A stretch of DNA of 5,566 bases, from NCBI GenBank assembly GCA_030837935.1, contig JAUQXU010000468.1, positions 1 through 5,566 on the forward strand, read 5' to 3'. Source of the stretch: Candidatus Brocadia sp. (GTDB lineage: Bacteria > Planctomycetota > Brocadiia > Brocadiales > Brocadiaceae). The position numbers and the translations under genes are program-made. The notes below the pieces were generated by a model, which saw nothing but the letters and a program-made list of their open reading frames with translations, ran no database searches and was not told the DNA's origin. Positions within the stretch are counted from its first letter, which is position 1. Each line of letters opens with the position of its first letter. This document shows positions 1 through 5,473 of this stretch, one piece after another.

Positions 1-18
1 AAATTAAGTCCTGCGTTG

Positions 19-100
19 TCCCCCTTAACAAAGGGGGATAAAGGGGGTTGTGTTTTTCCAAACACTTTTACAACCCCCTTACCCCCTTTGTTAAGGGGGA
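19..100. repeat. Compound inverted repeat of C5/G5 blocks (MITE- or REP-like)
   Basis: The arm at 19-51 is the reverse complement of 70-100 apart from a 2-nt length difference between two G blocks (ATAAA against TAA). The apex carries a small extra stem, GTGTTT (50-55) with AAACAC (60-65). Each arm is also a hairpin by itself: CCCCCTT/AAGGGGG at 20-26/31-37 and again at 82-88/93-99. The element can therefore fold as one long stem or as a three-leaf cruciform. It lies past the 3' end of ilvC. No transposase is visible, so a non-autonomous dispersed repeat is the most likely nature. On the plus strand it is followed by ATTTTAT, so it could also stop transcription entering from the left. Confidence 0.85.
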
Positions 101-131
101 TTTTATAGCAAGCTTTTCTCAGGGGGATTTT
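94..131. repeat. 11-nt direct repeat AGGGGGATTTT
   Basis: The sequence AGGGGGATTTT occurs at 94-104, as the right edge of the large inverted repeat, and again at 121-131. The second copy has no partner C block nearby. It may be a leftover end of another copy of the same repeat family. The remaining sequence to the ilvC stop (132-220) shows nothing I can name. Confidence 0.6.
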
Positions 132-220
132 GTGCCACCCTGAAACCCGCATAAATAAAATGAAAATTCCTATGCAATCAAGGTATCCCGATGGGGAAAA
201 AACCTGGTGATCGTTTTACT

Positions 221-1222
221 TTACACCTCTTTGACATTAATCCATTTCATCATCTTCCGCAATTCCCTGCCAACTTTTTCGATGAGATGTCCTCTGTCTT
301 TTTTCTCCAGGGCATTGAAAACGGGTCGTCCCGCCTGATTTTCCAATATCCACTCCCTCGCGAACTGACCGCTTTGTATCTCGGATAATATCCGCTTCAT
401 CTCCTTCTTGGTTTCTTCCGTAACAATGCGTGGTCCGCGGGTAAGATCTCCGTATTCAGCAGTGTTGCTAATCGAATAACGCATATAACTGAGACCGCCC
501 TGATAAAAAAGGTCTACAATCAGTTTCAGCTCGTGCATGCATTCAAAATAGGCGAGTTCAGGCTGGTATCCCGCCTCTACCAGCGTTTCAAACCCTGCCT
601 TGACGAGCGCAGCTGCCCCGCCGCAGAGTACGGCCTGCTCTCCAAAAAGGTCTGTTTCCGTTTCTTCAGCAAAGGTAGTTTCCATTACGCCGGCCCGTGT
701 GCCACCAATTCCATGCGCATAGGCCATGGCCTTTTCTTTGGCCTTTCCTGTGGCATTCTGATGGATAGCCATAAGACACGGGACACCACCCCCCTTTTCG
801 AATTCACTCCGGACAAGATGACCGGGTCCTTTAGGGGCTATCATGATAACATCTATGTTGGGTGGCGGTACAATTTGTCCAAAATGGATATTGAATCCAT
901 GTGAAAAGCACAGCGTCTTTCCGTCTTTTAAATGGGGTTTAATTTGGGCATCATAAACTGATCTTTGTGTTTCATCAGGCATGAGTATCTGAATGAAATC
1001 CCCTTGTTGTGCAGCTTCTTCTACACTGATAGGCTTAAATCCGTGTTTGACTGCCAACTGATAGTTAGGCGTGCCTGTTCTCGTGGATACGACTACCTCC
1101 ATGCCGGATTCTTTGAGGTTTTGCGCCTGGGCGTGTCCCTGGCTGCCGTATCCTATTACGGCTATCTTTTTCCCTTTCAGCATACTAATGTCGGCGTCTT
1201 TTTCATAGTACATTTTTAGCAT
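221..1222 (-). CDS. ilvC: Ketol-acid reductoisomerase (NADP+), class I
   Basis: Converts 2-acetolactate to 2,3-dihydroxyisovalerate, and acetohydroxybutyrate to the isoleucine equivalent, using NADPH and Mg2+ in the cytoplasm. The 333 residues match the short class I form. The N-terminal Rossmann domain has GYGSQG at residues 24-29, and R48 and T51 in the cofactor loop sit where phosphate-contacting residues usually lie, which suggests NADPH (inference). The active site is visible: H108 in SHGF, metal ligands D191 and E195 in DLFGEQ, E227 and E231 in ECMHE, and S252. The first ATG (1222) is preferred over the one at residue 4 because AAGGA lies about 9 nt before it. It is the last gene of the rnfE-rnfA-ilvN-ilvC unit, 31 nt after ilvN. 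No convincing rho-independent terminator follows it. Confidence 0.97.
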   Translation of the reverse strand: MLKMYYEKDADISMLKGKKIAVIGYGSQGHAQAQNLKESGMEVVVSTRTGTPNYQLAVKHGFKPISVEEAAQQGDFIQILMPDETQRSVYDAQIKPHLKDGKTLCFSHGFNIHFGQIVPPPNIDVIMIAPKGPGHLVRSEFEKGGGVPCLMAIHQNATGKAKEKAMAYAHGIGGTRAGVMETTFAEETETDLFGEQAVLCGGAAALVKAGFETLVEAGYQPELAYFECMHELKLIVDLFYQGGLSYMRYSISNTAEYGDLTRGPRIVTEETKKEMKRILSEIQSGQFAREWILENQAGRPVFNALEKKDRGHLIEKVGRELRKMMKWINVKEV

Positions 1223-1253
1223 ATCAATTTTTCCTTTTACCTTTCAAAAAAAT

Positions 1254-1733
1254 TTACTTTGTGCCACGACCAATAGCAATGCTTCCTGTCCTTACCAATT
1301 CTTTAATACCATAGGGTCTCAGCAAATTTATCATTGCTTCGAGTTTGTCTTCGGCGCCGGCAAGCTCAATAACGAGATCTTTCTGGCTTACGTCGATGAT
1401 CTTTCCCCGGAATATTTCAACAATTTCAATGATTTCACCCCTTTTCCCCGCCGGTACGTTGACCTTCAGGAGCATGAGGTTACGTTCGACAAACTCTTCG
1501 CTGGAAAAGTCGATTACCTTGATTACGTCAATAATCTTTCCTAATTGTTTTCTGACCTGTTCCAGGATGGCATCGTCTCCCCTGACGATAATAGTCATCC
1601 GTGAGAGGGCAGGATTATCCGTCTCTCCAACAGCGAGACTGTCGATATTGAATCCCCTTCCGCTGATGAGACAAGTAATACGGGCCAGAACGCCAACCTT
1701 GTTTTCTACGAGGAGAGAGATAACGTGTCGCAT
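1254..1733 (-). CDS. ilvN: Acetolactate synthase small (regulatory) subunit
   Basis: Regulatory subunit of acetohydroxyacid synthase. It binds the catalytic subunit IlvB, stimulates it and confers feedback inhibition by valine. At 159 residues it has the usual IlvN/IlvH length. An N-terminal ACT domain (about residues 3-76) contains NKVGVLARI and RGFNIDSL, and the C-terminal ALS-type domain contains the IFRGKIIDV stretch (about 107-115). G14 and N29, positions at which changes relieve valine inhibition in E. coli IlvH, are both kept, so valine sensitivity is expected. The start ATG is only 3 nt after the rnfA stop, with no strong Shine-Dalgarno (only a distant GGGGATGG), which suggests translational coupling to rnfA. 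The catalytic gene ilvB is not adjacent. IlvN or IlvH would be equally valid names. Confidence 0.95.
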   Translation of the reverse strand: MRHVISLLVENKVGVLARITCLISGRGFNIDSLAVGETDNPALSRMTIIVRGDDAILEQVRKQLGKIIDVIKVIDFSSEEFVERNLMLLKVNVPAGKRGEIIEIVEIFRGKIIDVSQKDLVIELAGAEDKLEAMINLLRPYGIKELVRTGSIAIGRGTK

Positions 1734-1736
1734 AGT

Positions 1737-2375
1737 TTATTGAACCATCCCCGAAAATCCAAAAAAGGCCAGGGCCATGAGTCCCGTACAAATGAAAGCA
1801 ATCGGAATGCCCCGTAAGGATTGAGGGATGTTGACAAGAGCCAGACGCTCCCGAATTCCAGACATCAGAAGCATGGCCACAGTAAAACCGACCCCCGCCC
1901 CAAATCCCTGCACCGTGGCTTGTAAAAATCCCAGATGTTTTGGGGAATCGGTTGTGTTTAAAAGCGCTACGCCCAATACGGCACAATTGGTTGTAATCAG
2001 CGGCAAATAAATACCAAGGCTTTCATATAAGGCGGGCACCATCTTCCTGAGCATCATCTCTACCAGTTGTACCAGCGTTGCGATAACCAGGATATAGCTG
2101 ATCGTTTTTAATACTTCTATAAGTCCCAATTCCCGTATGGATGGAAAGACCTTTGCAATAATATTTGCATCACCAGGTAACAAGATGAAATTATATACAA
2201 TCCACGTAATTGCCGAGGAAAGGGTCATGACAAATGTCACCGCCACGCCCATACCCATTGCCGACGATGTCTTTTGGGAAACGCCCAGAAATGGGCAAAG
2301 TCCCAGGAATTTTGCCAGGACAAAATTGTTGACAAAAACCACACTAATAATAATTAAAACAATTTCTTTAATCAT
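1737..2375 (-). CDS. rnfA: Rnf electron transport complex subunit A
   Basis: Integral membrane subunit of the Rnf complex, which couples electron transfer between ferredoxin and NAD+ to Na+ or H+ movement. RnfA pairs with RnfE, and the two share an intramembrane 2Fe-2S cluster. Family signatures are clear: NNFVLAKFLGLCPFLGVS (residues 16-33) and LPLITTNCAVLGVALLN (124-140), giving the two expected cluster cysteines C27 and C131. About six hydrophobic helices can be read. The protein has 212 residues against roughly 190-195 for typical RnfA. The excess is mainly about 17 residues (68-84, GDANIIAKVFPSIRELG) between helices 2 and 3. It overlaps the end of rnfE by 8 nt (ATGATTAA), so it is translationally coupled. 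NqrE is the closest alternative, but the motifs favour RnfA. Confidence 0.94.
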   Translation of the reverse strand: MIKEIVLIIISVVFVNNFVLAKFLGLCPFLGVSQKTSSAMGMGVAVTFVMTLSSAITWIVYNFILLPGDANIIAKVFPSIRELGLIEVLKTISYILVIATLVQLVEMMLRKMVPALYESLGIYLPLITTNCAVLGVALLNTTDSPKHLGFLQATVQGFGAGVGFTVAMLLMSGIRERLALVNIPQSLRGIPIAFICTGLMALAFFGFSGMVQ

Positions 2376-3003
2376 GTTTCATATATGCCTTCATACTTTT
2401 TTCACTCTTCCTGAGTTTTCGCCAGTTAAAGAAACCCAATAAGAGTCCCAATACAATAAACGCACCGGGGGCCATGATCATCACGGAAGCAGGTTGATAT
2501 GATTCAGACACTTTGAGACCAAAGATCGTTCCCGCCCCAAGTATCTCACGTATGGCGGAAACAAGACACAGCGAGAGTGTCCACCCCAATCCCAAACCTG
2601 CCCCATCCAGAATGGAGACCAGTGGTTTATTCTTGTAAGCAAAAGATTCCGCCCGATACATGATGATACAATTGACTACGATGAGCGGAATAAATATCCC
2701 CAGCGATGCATTTAAATCAGGCGGTAGGTATGCCTTCATAAGCAATTCCACCATGGTTACAAATGCAGCAATGACGACAATAAAGCATGGAATACGGATT
2801 TCGCGCGGGATGAACGACCGTACGACAGAAATAATAAAATTGGAACAGATAAGCACAAAGGTTGCCGCCCCACCCATTGCCACCCCGTTTTTTACTGAGG
2901 TTGTAACCGCAAGGCTGGGACATAGCCCTAAGACCAGGACAAACATGGGATTATATTGAACAATCCCCTTGGTAAATTCTTTCAGGTTGTTTTGTTCTGC
3001 CAT
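2368..3003 (-). CDS. rnfE: Rnf electron transport complex subunit E
   Basis: Integral membrane partner of RnfA in the Rnf ferredoxin:NAD+ oxidoreductase. The 211 residues include the family motifs NPMFVLVLGLCPSLAVTTS (18-36), FVLICSN (49-55), IPLIVVNCII (105-114), LDGAGLGLGW (132-141) and REILGAGTIFG (152-162). C28 and C112 are the expected ligands of the shared 2Fe-2S cluster. Six hydrophobic segments and a basic C-terminal tail are visible. One oddity is Y116 in NCIIMYRAESFA, where relatives usually have Gly before RAE. The start at 3003 gives the usual short hydrophilic N terminus (KEFTKGI), though the ribosome binding site is poor. It is the first of four tightly packed genes and lies 126 nt downstream of the glutaredoxin gene. 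Neither rnfC, rnfD nor rnfG precedes it. NqrD is a homologue but a less good match. Confidence 0.94.
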   Translation of the reverse strand: MAEQNNLKEFTKGIVQYNPMFVLVLGLCPSLAVTTSVKNGVAMGGAATFVLICSNFIISVVRSFIPREIRIPCFIVVIAAFVTMVELLMKAYLPPDLNASLGIFIPLIVVNCIIMYRAESFAYKNKPLVSILDGAGLGLGWTLSLCLVSAIREILGAGTIFGLKVSESYQPASVMIMAPGAFIVLGLLLGFFNWRKLRKSEKSMKAYMKHD

Positions 3004-3038
3004 ATCCGGTTGTTTAAAGATAGTTCATAAAAACACAG

Positions 3039-3058
3039 ATCCCTGTTTTCGCAGGAAT
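3039..3058. repeat. dRS3/REP-like palindrome in the rnfE upstream region
   Basis: Read on the minus strand the 20 nt are ATTCCTG-CGAAAA-CAGGGAT, a 7-bp stem with one G-T pair around a 6-nt loop. The form resembles widespread short palindromes of the type ATTCCC-N8-GGGAAT or ATTCCTGCGAAAGCAGGAAT found between genes in many bacteria. An overlapping alternative stem (AAA-C-ACAG at 3031-3038 with CTGTTTT at 3043-3049) would exclude it. A T-rich stretch follows on the minus strand, so it could weaken read-through from the glutaredoxin gene into rnfE. Confidence 0.5.
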
Positions 3059-3075
3059 AACAATGGACTGAATTG

Positions 3076-3091
3076 TTGAAAAAATTTTCAA
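3076..3091. promoter_or_regulatory. Perfect palindrome upstream of rnfE, possible operator
   Basis: TTGAAAA-AA-TTTTCAA is a perfect 7-bp inverted repeat with a 2-nt centre, in the 126-nt gap before rnfE. A TTGACT on the minus strand (3116-3121) lies nearby, but the matching -10 17 nt on is only TAGCCT (3093-3098), a poor fit. A separate rnfE promoter controlled at this palindrome is possible but unproven. AT-rich palindromes also arise by chance. Confidence 0.3.
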
Positions 3092-3129
3092 AAGGCTAAA
3101 CGTTTTGAGTATAAAAGTCAAGTGTAAAT

Positions 3130-3384
3130 TTAGCGGAGATACGTATCAATCTCTTTCTTATTAAAGCCATAGAGCACCTTATCCCCAACGACAACGATTG
3201 GCAGTTTGTCGAGTGATTCGACATCATCGTTTCCAACAATTTTGATGACTTCTTTTCTTGCATTATCGTCCTTATCAATATCAAAGGAGACGAAATCTGC
3301 CTTTCGCTTGTTCAGGTAAGCCAACAGCTCATTGCACTTTGGACAAAACGGGGTACAAAACACCCTTAATTTATGAGTAGCCAT
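3130..3384 (-). CDS. Glutaredoxin-like thiol-disulfide protein (CPKC)
   Basis: Small soluble protein of 84 residues with a thioredoxin fold. It has beta strand KLRVF, then C10-T-P-F-C14-P-K-C17, the redox CxxC motif at the start of helix 1, and then the cis-proline loop KLPIVVVGD with P62. The GF after it (residues 73-74) corresponds to the usual glutaredoxin GGxxD region. The size and the FCPKC motif match NrdH/glutaredoxin-family proteins, and the extra C10 four residues before the motif is notable. Its substrate cannot be told from sequence. The start is supported by a strong AAGGAGG about 8 nt upstream (3393-3399). It is transcribed divergently from purH and precedes rnfE by 126 nt, so co-transcription with the Rnf genes is possible but not certain. 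Confidence 0.88.
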   Translation of the reverse strand: MATHKLRVFCTPFCPKCNELLAYLNKRKADFVSFDIDKDDNARKEVIKIVGNDDVESLDKLPIVVVGDKVLYGFNKKEIDTYLR

Positions 3385-3392
3385 AATCCCCC

Positions 3393-3399
3393 CTCCTTA
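3393..3399 (-). promoter_or_regulatory. Strong Shine-Dalgarno of the glutaredoxin gene
   Basis: On the minus strand AAGGAGG, inside a longer G run, precedes the ATG at 3384 by 8 nt. This is the best ribosome binding site in the window. It contrasts with the weak sites of rnfE, rnfA and ilvN, and it fixes the start of the glutaredoxin-like protein. Confidence 0.75.
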
Positions 3400-3433
3400 A
3401 TTAATACGTTGAAATTTAGATGACGGAAAGACG

Positions 3434-3462
3434 ATTCAAACAAAAAAGACAAAGACAGTCAA
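3434..3462 (-). promoter_or_regulatory. Candidate sigma70-type promoter for the glutaredoxin gene
   Basis: On the minus strand TTGACT (3457-3462), a 17-nt spacer and TTGAAT (3434-3439) form a plausible -35/-10 pair. A start near 3427 would give a leader of about 43 nt ending in the strong ribosome binding site. The -10 matches only four of six consensus bases. Confidence 0.45.
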
Positions 3463-3502
3463 TGAAAAACTCTCAGGACACGGTTCAACGCAAGGTATTC
3501 TT

Positions 3503-3531
3503 TTGACTTGATTTTTGCATTCTGCTAAAAT
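3503..3531 (+). promoter_or_regulatory. Candidate sigma70-type promoter for purH
   Basis: TTGACT (3503-3508), a 17-nt spacer and TAAAAT (3526-3531) each match five of six consensus bases at ideal spacing. Transcription would start near 3538, leaving a leader of about 143 nt before the purH ATG. It lies back to back with the candidate promoter for the glutaredoxin gene, with about 40 nt between the two -35 boxes. Confidence 0.6.
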
Positions 3532-3547
3532 CGCCAAATTGTTATGG

Positions 3548-3560
3548 AATAAGTCTTATT
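3548..3560. promoter_or_regulatory. Short perfect palindrome just downstream of predicted purH start
   Basis: AATAAG-T-CTTATT is a perfect 6-bp inverted repeat with a 1-nt centre, extendable by G-T and G-C pairs outward. It sits about 10-23 nt past the predicted transcription start, a common place for a repressor site. It does not resemble the proteobacterial PurR box. Confidence 0.3.
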
Positions 3561-3583
3561 TCAATGCCTAGGAATTTCAAACA

Positions 3584-3627
3584 CCCCCCCATAATCCCCC
3601 CCCCGTAAACGGGGGGACACAGGGGGG
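3584..3627. repeat. GC-block hairpin in the purH leader
   Basis: The inner stem is CCCCCCG (3599-3605) with CGGGGGG (3610-3616) around a TAAA loop. The outer stem is the C7 block (3584-3590) with the G6 block (3622-3627), separated by a small internal loop. The block plan of C run, TA-rich gap, C run, TAA loop and G run is the same as in the repeat at 19-100, so both look like members of one dispersed family. It falls inside the predicted purH leader, 53 nt before the ATG. No T run follows, so it is not a standard terminator. Confidence 0.75.
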
Positions 3628-3665
3628 TAACCAAATACAAGTTGCCGAAGGCCTAATTAAATGTT

Positions 3666-3671
3666 AAGGAG
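3666..3671 (+). promoter_or_regulatory. Shine-Dalgarno of purH
   Basis: AAGGAG, continuing as AGGG, precedes the ATG at 3681 by 9 nt. It supports that codon as the purH start. Confidence 0.75.
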
Positions 3672-3680
3672 AGGGAAAAA

Positions 3681-5258
3681 ATGGCGAGAGTGGAAAGAGC
3701 GCTTATCAGCGTCTCCGATAAGACAGGAATCGTGGAGTTTGCCAGGGAGTTACAGCATATAGGAGTCGAAATCATCTCCACAGGAGGTACGTCAAAATTA
3801 CTTAAGGATAACGGTATCCGTGTAGTTGAAATATCCGAGCACACAGGGTTTCCTGAAATCATGGATGGCCGTGTGAAGACCTTGCATCCCAAGGTGCATG
3901 GGGGGTTATTGGCTTTAAGAGATAACGAAACCCACAAAAAACAGATGAAGGAACTGGGAATCAAACCCATCGATATGGTCGTTGTTAACCTATATCCCTT
4001 TGAAAAGACGATCTCGAAAAAAGACGTGAGTATGGAAGAGGCGATTGAAAATATCGATATCGGAGGCCCCTCGATGATTCGCTCTGCCTCAAAGAATTAC
4101 CGGCATGTGATCGTCGTGGTGAATCCCAGGCGGTATGAATTTATCATTGAAGAGCTCAAGGCTAATCACCATGATATTTCCGAAAAAATGCGTTTTGAAC
4201 TGGCCATTGAGGCATTCAGGACAACGGGCCGCTACGACAGAATTATTGCCAACTATTTTGATAGCCTGGATAAGGAGAAAGGTGGTTTTCCCACAGCGCT
4301 CTCATTGGACTATATGAAGCGGCAGGCCTTGCGTTACGGCGAAAACCCTCATCAAACGGCTGCATTTTATGTAGAGGAAAATGTCCAGGAACCGTGTGTG
4401 TCCAATGCCCAGCAGTTGTATGGGAAAGAGCTTTCATATAACAATATTATAGACCTTAATGCCGCACTGGAATTGGTGAAAGAATTTGAACGGCCTTCAG
4501 CCATTGTGATAAAACATACAAATCCCTGTGGCGCCGCATCTGCGAATACCCTTGCTGAGGCATTTAAAAAGGCATACTACGGCGATCCCATATCTGCATT
4601 TGGCTGTATCCTTGGATTAAACAAGACCGTGGATGTGGCAACGGCGGAAGCTATTACGGAACCGGGTCATTTTGTAGAGGCGATCATTGCCCCGGAGTTC
4701 GAACAACAGGCAATAGAGATACTCACCACAAAACGTAAGTGGGGAAGCAGTTTAAGACTTTTAAAGACCGGCGCCTTATCAGCAAATGCAGTGGATATGT
4801 GCGCCTACGATATGAAACGGGTTGTTGGTGGGATACTTTTACAGGGGCGGGATTTATCCGTATATGATCCTGCAAACCTTAAGGTAGTTACAAAGAAAAA
4901 GCCCTCCGAGAAGGAAATGTCCGATCTGCGGTTTGCCTTCATCGTTTGTAAGCATGTAAAATCAAACAGTATTGTGTTGGCCAGGGACGAGGCCGTAGTA
5001 GGTGTGGGCGCTGGTCAGATGAGTCGCATCGATTCTACGGAGATTTCCCTCAAAAAGGCAGGCGATAGGGTGAAAGGCGCTGTGATGGCATCTGACGCCT
5101 TTTTCCCGTTCAGGGACAGCGTTGATGTAGCGGCCAAGTCCGGCGTGGTGGCAATTATTCAACCGGGCGGTTCGAATAAGGACGATGAATCGATTGCCGC
5201 AGCCGACGAACATGGCATAGTCATGGTATTTACCGGCCAACGGCATTTTAGACACTAA
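3681..5258 (+). CDS. purH: Bifunctional AICAR formyltransferase / IMP cyclohydrolase
   Basis: Catalyses the last two steps of IMP synthesis: transfer of a formyl group from 10-formyl-tetrahydrofolate to AICAR, then ring closure to IMP. The 525 residues match the normal bacterial length. The N-terminal MGS-like cyclohydrolase domain (about 1-145) shows ISVSDKTGI, STGGT (33-37), KTLHPKVHGG (66-75) and DIGGPSMIR (126-134). The transformylase domain follows, with RYGENPHQ (218-225), the catalytic pair K278-H279 in KHTNPCGAA, DPISAFG (302-308), a late SDAFFPFRD segment and the conserved C-terminal end FTGQRHFRH. The start has a good AAGGAG and a candidate promoter about 150-180 nt upstream. No terminator follows, and trpF begins about 210 nt later on the same strand. 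Confidence 0.98.
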   Translation: MARVERALISVSDKTGIVEFARELQHIGVEIISTGGTSKLLKDNGIRVVEISEHTGFPEIMDGRVKTLHPKVHGGLLALRDNETHKKQMKELGIKPIDMVVVNLYPFEKTISKKDVSMEEAIENIDIGGPSMIRSASKNYRHVIVVVNPRRYEFIIEELKANHHDISEKMRFELAIEAFRTTGRYDRIIANYFDSLDKEKGGFPTALSLDYMKRQALRYGENPHQTAAFYVEENVQEPCVSNAQQLYGKELSYNNIIDLNAALELVKEFERPSAIVIKHTNPCGAASANTLAEAFKKAYYGDPISAFGCILGLNKTVDVATAEAITEPGHFVEAIIAPEFEQQAIEILTTKRKWGSSLRLLKTGALSANAVDMCAYDMKRVVGGILLQGRDLSVYDPANLKVVTKKKPSEKEMSDLRFAFIVCKHVKSNSIVLARDEAVVGVGAGQMSRIDSTEISLKKAGDRVKGAVMASDAFFPFRDSVDVAAKSGVVAIIQPGGSNKDDESIAAADEHGIVMVFTGQRHFRH

Positions 5259-5280
5259 ATTCTCTGCAGTAAAAAGTGGC

Positions 5281-5421
5281 ATGATCCTTTATGAAAGAGA
5301 ACCAGGCATGTTCAATGAATTTTATTCACTTGCATTCAGGATATATGTTGACACCAGCAAATTGCGTGATGTACAAGCTAAGGCAATTCAGCAATTTTTA
5401 AAAACGAGGGGGCTTGCGTGA
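5281..5421 (+). CDS. Possible small ORF, 46 residues, unknown
   Basis: An open frame from ATG 5281 to TGA 5419-5421 encodes 46 residues beginning MILYEREPGMFNEF and ending QQFLKTRGLA. A shorter version could start at ATG 5308. I do not recognise a family. There is no signal peptide or membrane helix, and the ribosome binding site is weak. The reason to list it is context: it fills most of the purH-trpF gap, and its stop overlaps the GTG of the next mini-ORF as GTGA. It could equally be chance or a decayed gene. Confidence 0.3.
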   Translation: MILYEREPGMFNEFYSLAFRIYVDTSKLRDVQAKAIQQFLKTRGLA

Positions 5422-5468
5422 GTCCAATAGAAAAAGAGATCGAGACCTTTATTTCAGGAAGAAGTTGA
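5418..5468 (+). CDS. Possible 16-residue mini-ORF before trpF
   Basis: GTG 5418 opens a frame of 16 codons (VSPIEKEIETFISGRS) ending at TGA 5466-5468. GAGGGGG (5406-5412) lies 5 nt before the GTG, a reasonable ribosome binding site. The start overlaps the preceding frame as GTGA, and the stop overlaps a TTG of the trpF frame as TTGA. It contains no tryptophan, so it is not a classical trp leader peptide. Translation is unproven. Confidence 0.25.
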   Translation: MSPIEKEIETFISGRS

Positions 5469-5473
5469 TTGTC

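Noticed and set aside
19..100. Rho-independent terminator of ilvC
   Set aside because: The hairpin begins more than 100 nt past the ilvC stop and is not followed by T residues on the minus strand; it fits a dispersed repeat better.
19..131. CRISPR-like array
   Set aside because: There are no regularly spaced identical repeats with unique spacers; the repeats are inverted blocks of C and G.
533..904. 123-codon plus-strand open frame
   Set aside because: It lies antisense inside ilvC, whose minus-strand product has all its catalytic motifs; the translated sequence resembles no family.
1345..1743. 132-codon plus-strand open frame
   Set aside because: Antisense of ilvN; low-complexity Ser/Thr/Ile composition typical of a shadow frame.
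1615..1986. 123-codon minus-strand open frame spanning the rnfA-ilvN junction
   Set aside because: It is a shifted-frame shadow of rnfA and ilvN, both of which are clear full-length family members.
1737..3003. Na+-translocating NADH:quinone reductase genes nqrD/nqrE
   Set aside because: The motifs NNFVLAKFLGLCPFLGVS, TTNCAVLGVALLN and LGLCPSLAVTTS match RnfA and RnfE more closely than NqrE and NqrD.
3653..3970. 105-codon minus-strand frame over the purH start
   Set aside because: Antisense to the conserved PurH cyclohydrolase domain, with no family resemblance.
4962..5282. 106-codon minus-strand frame at the 3' end of purH
   Set aside because: Antisense to the conserved PurH C terminus; no supporting motif or ribosome binding site.
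5291..5401. 36-codon frame MKENQACSM...
   Set aside because: It overlaps the 46-codon frame in another frame, has no fitting ribosome binding site and ends without coupling to a later start.
5418..5468. Trp attenuator leader peptide
   Set aside because: The 16-residue frame has no Trp codon and no terminator/antiterminator pair follows before trpF.
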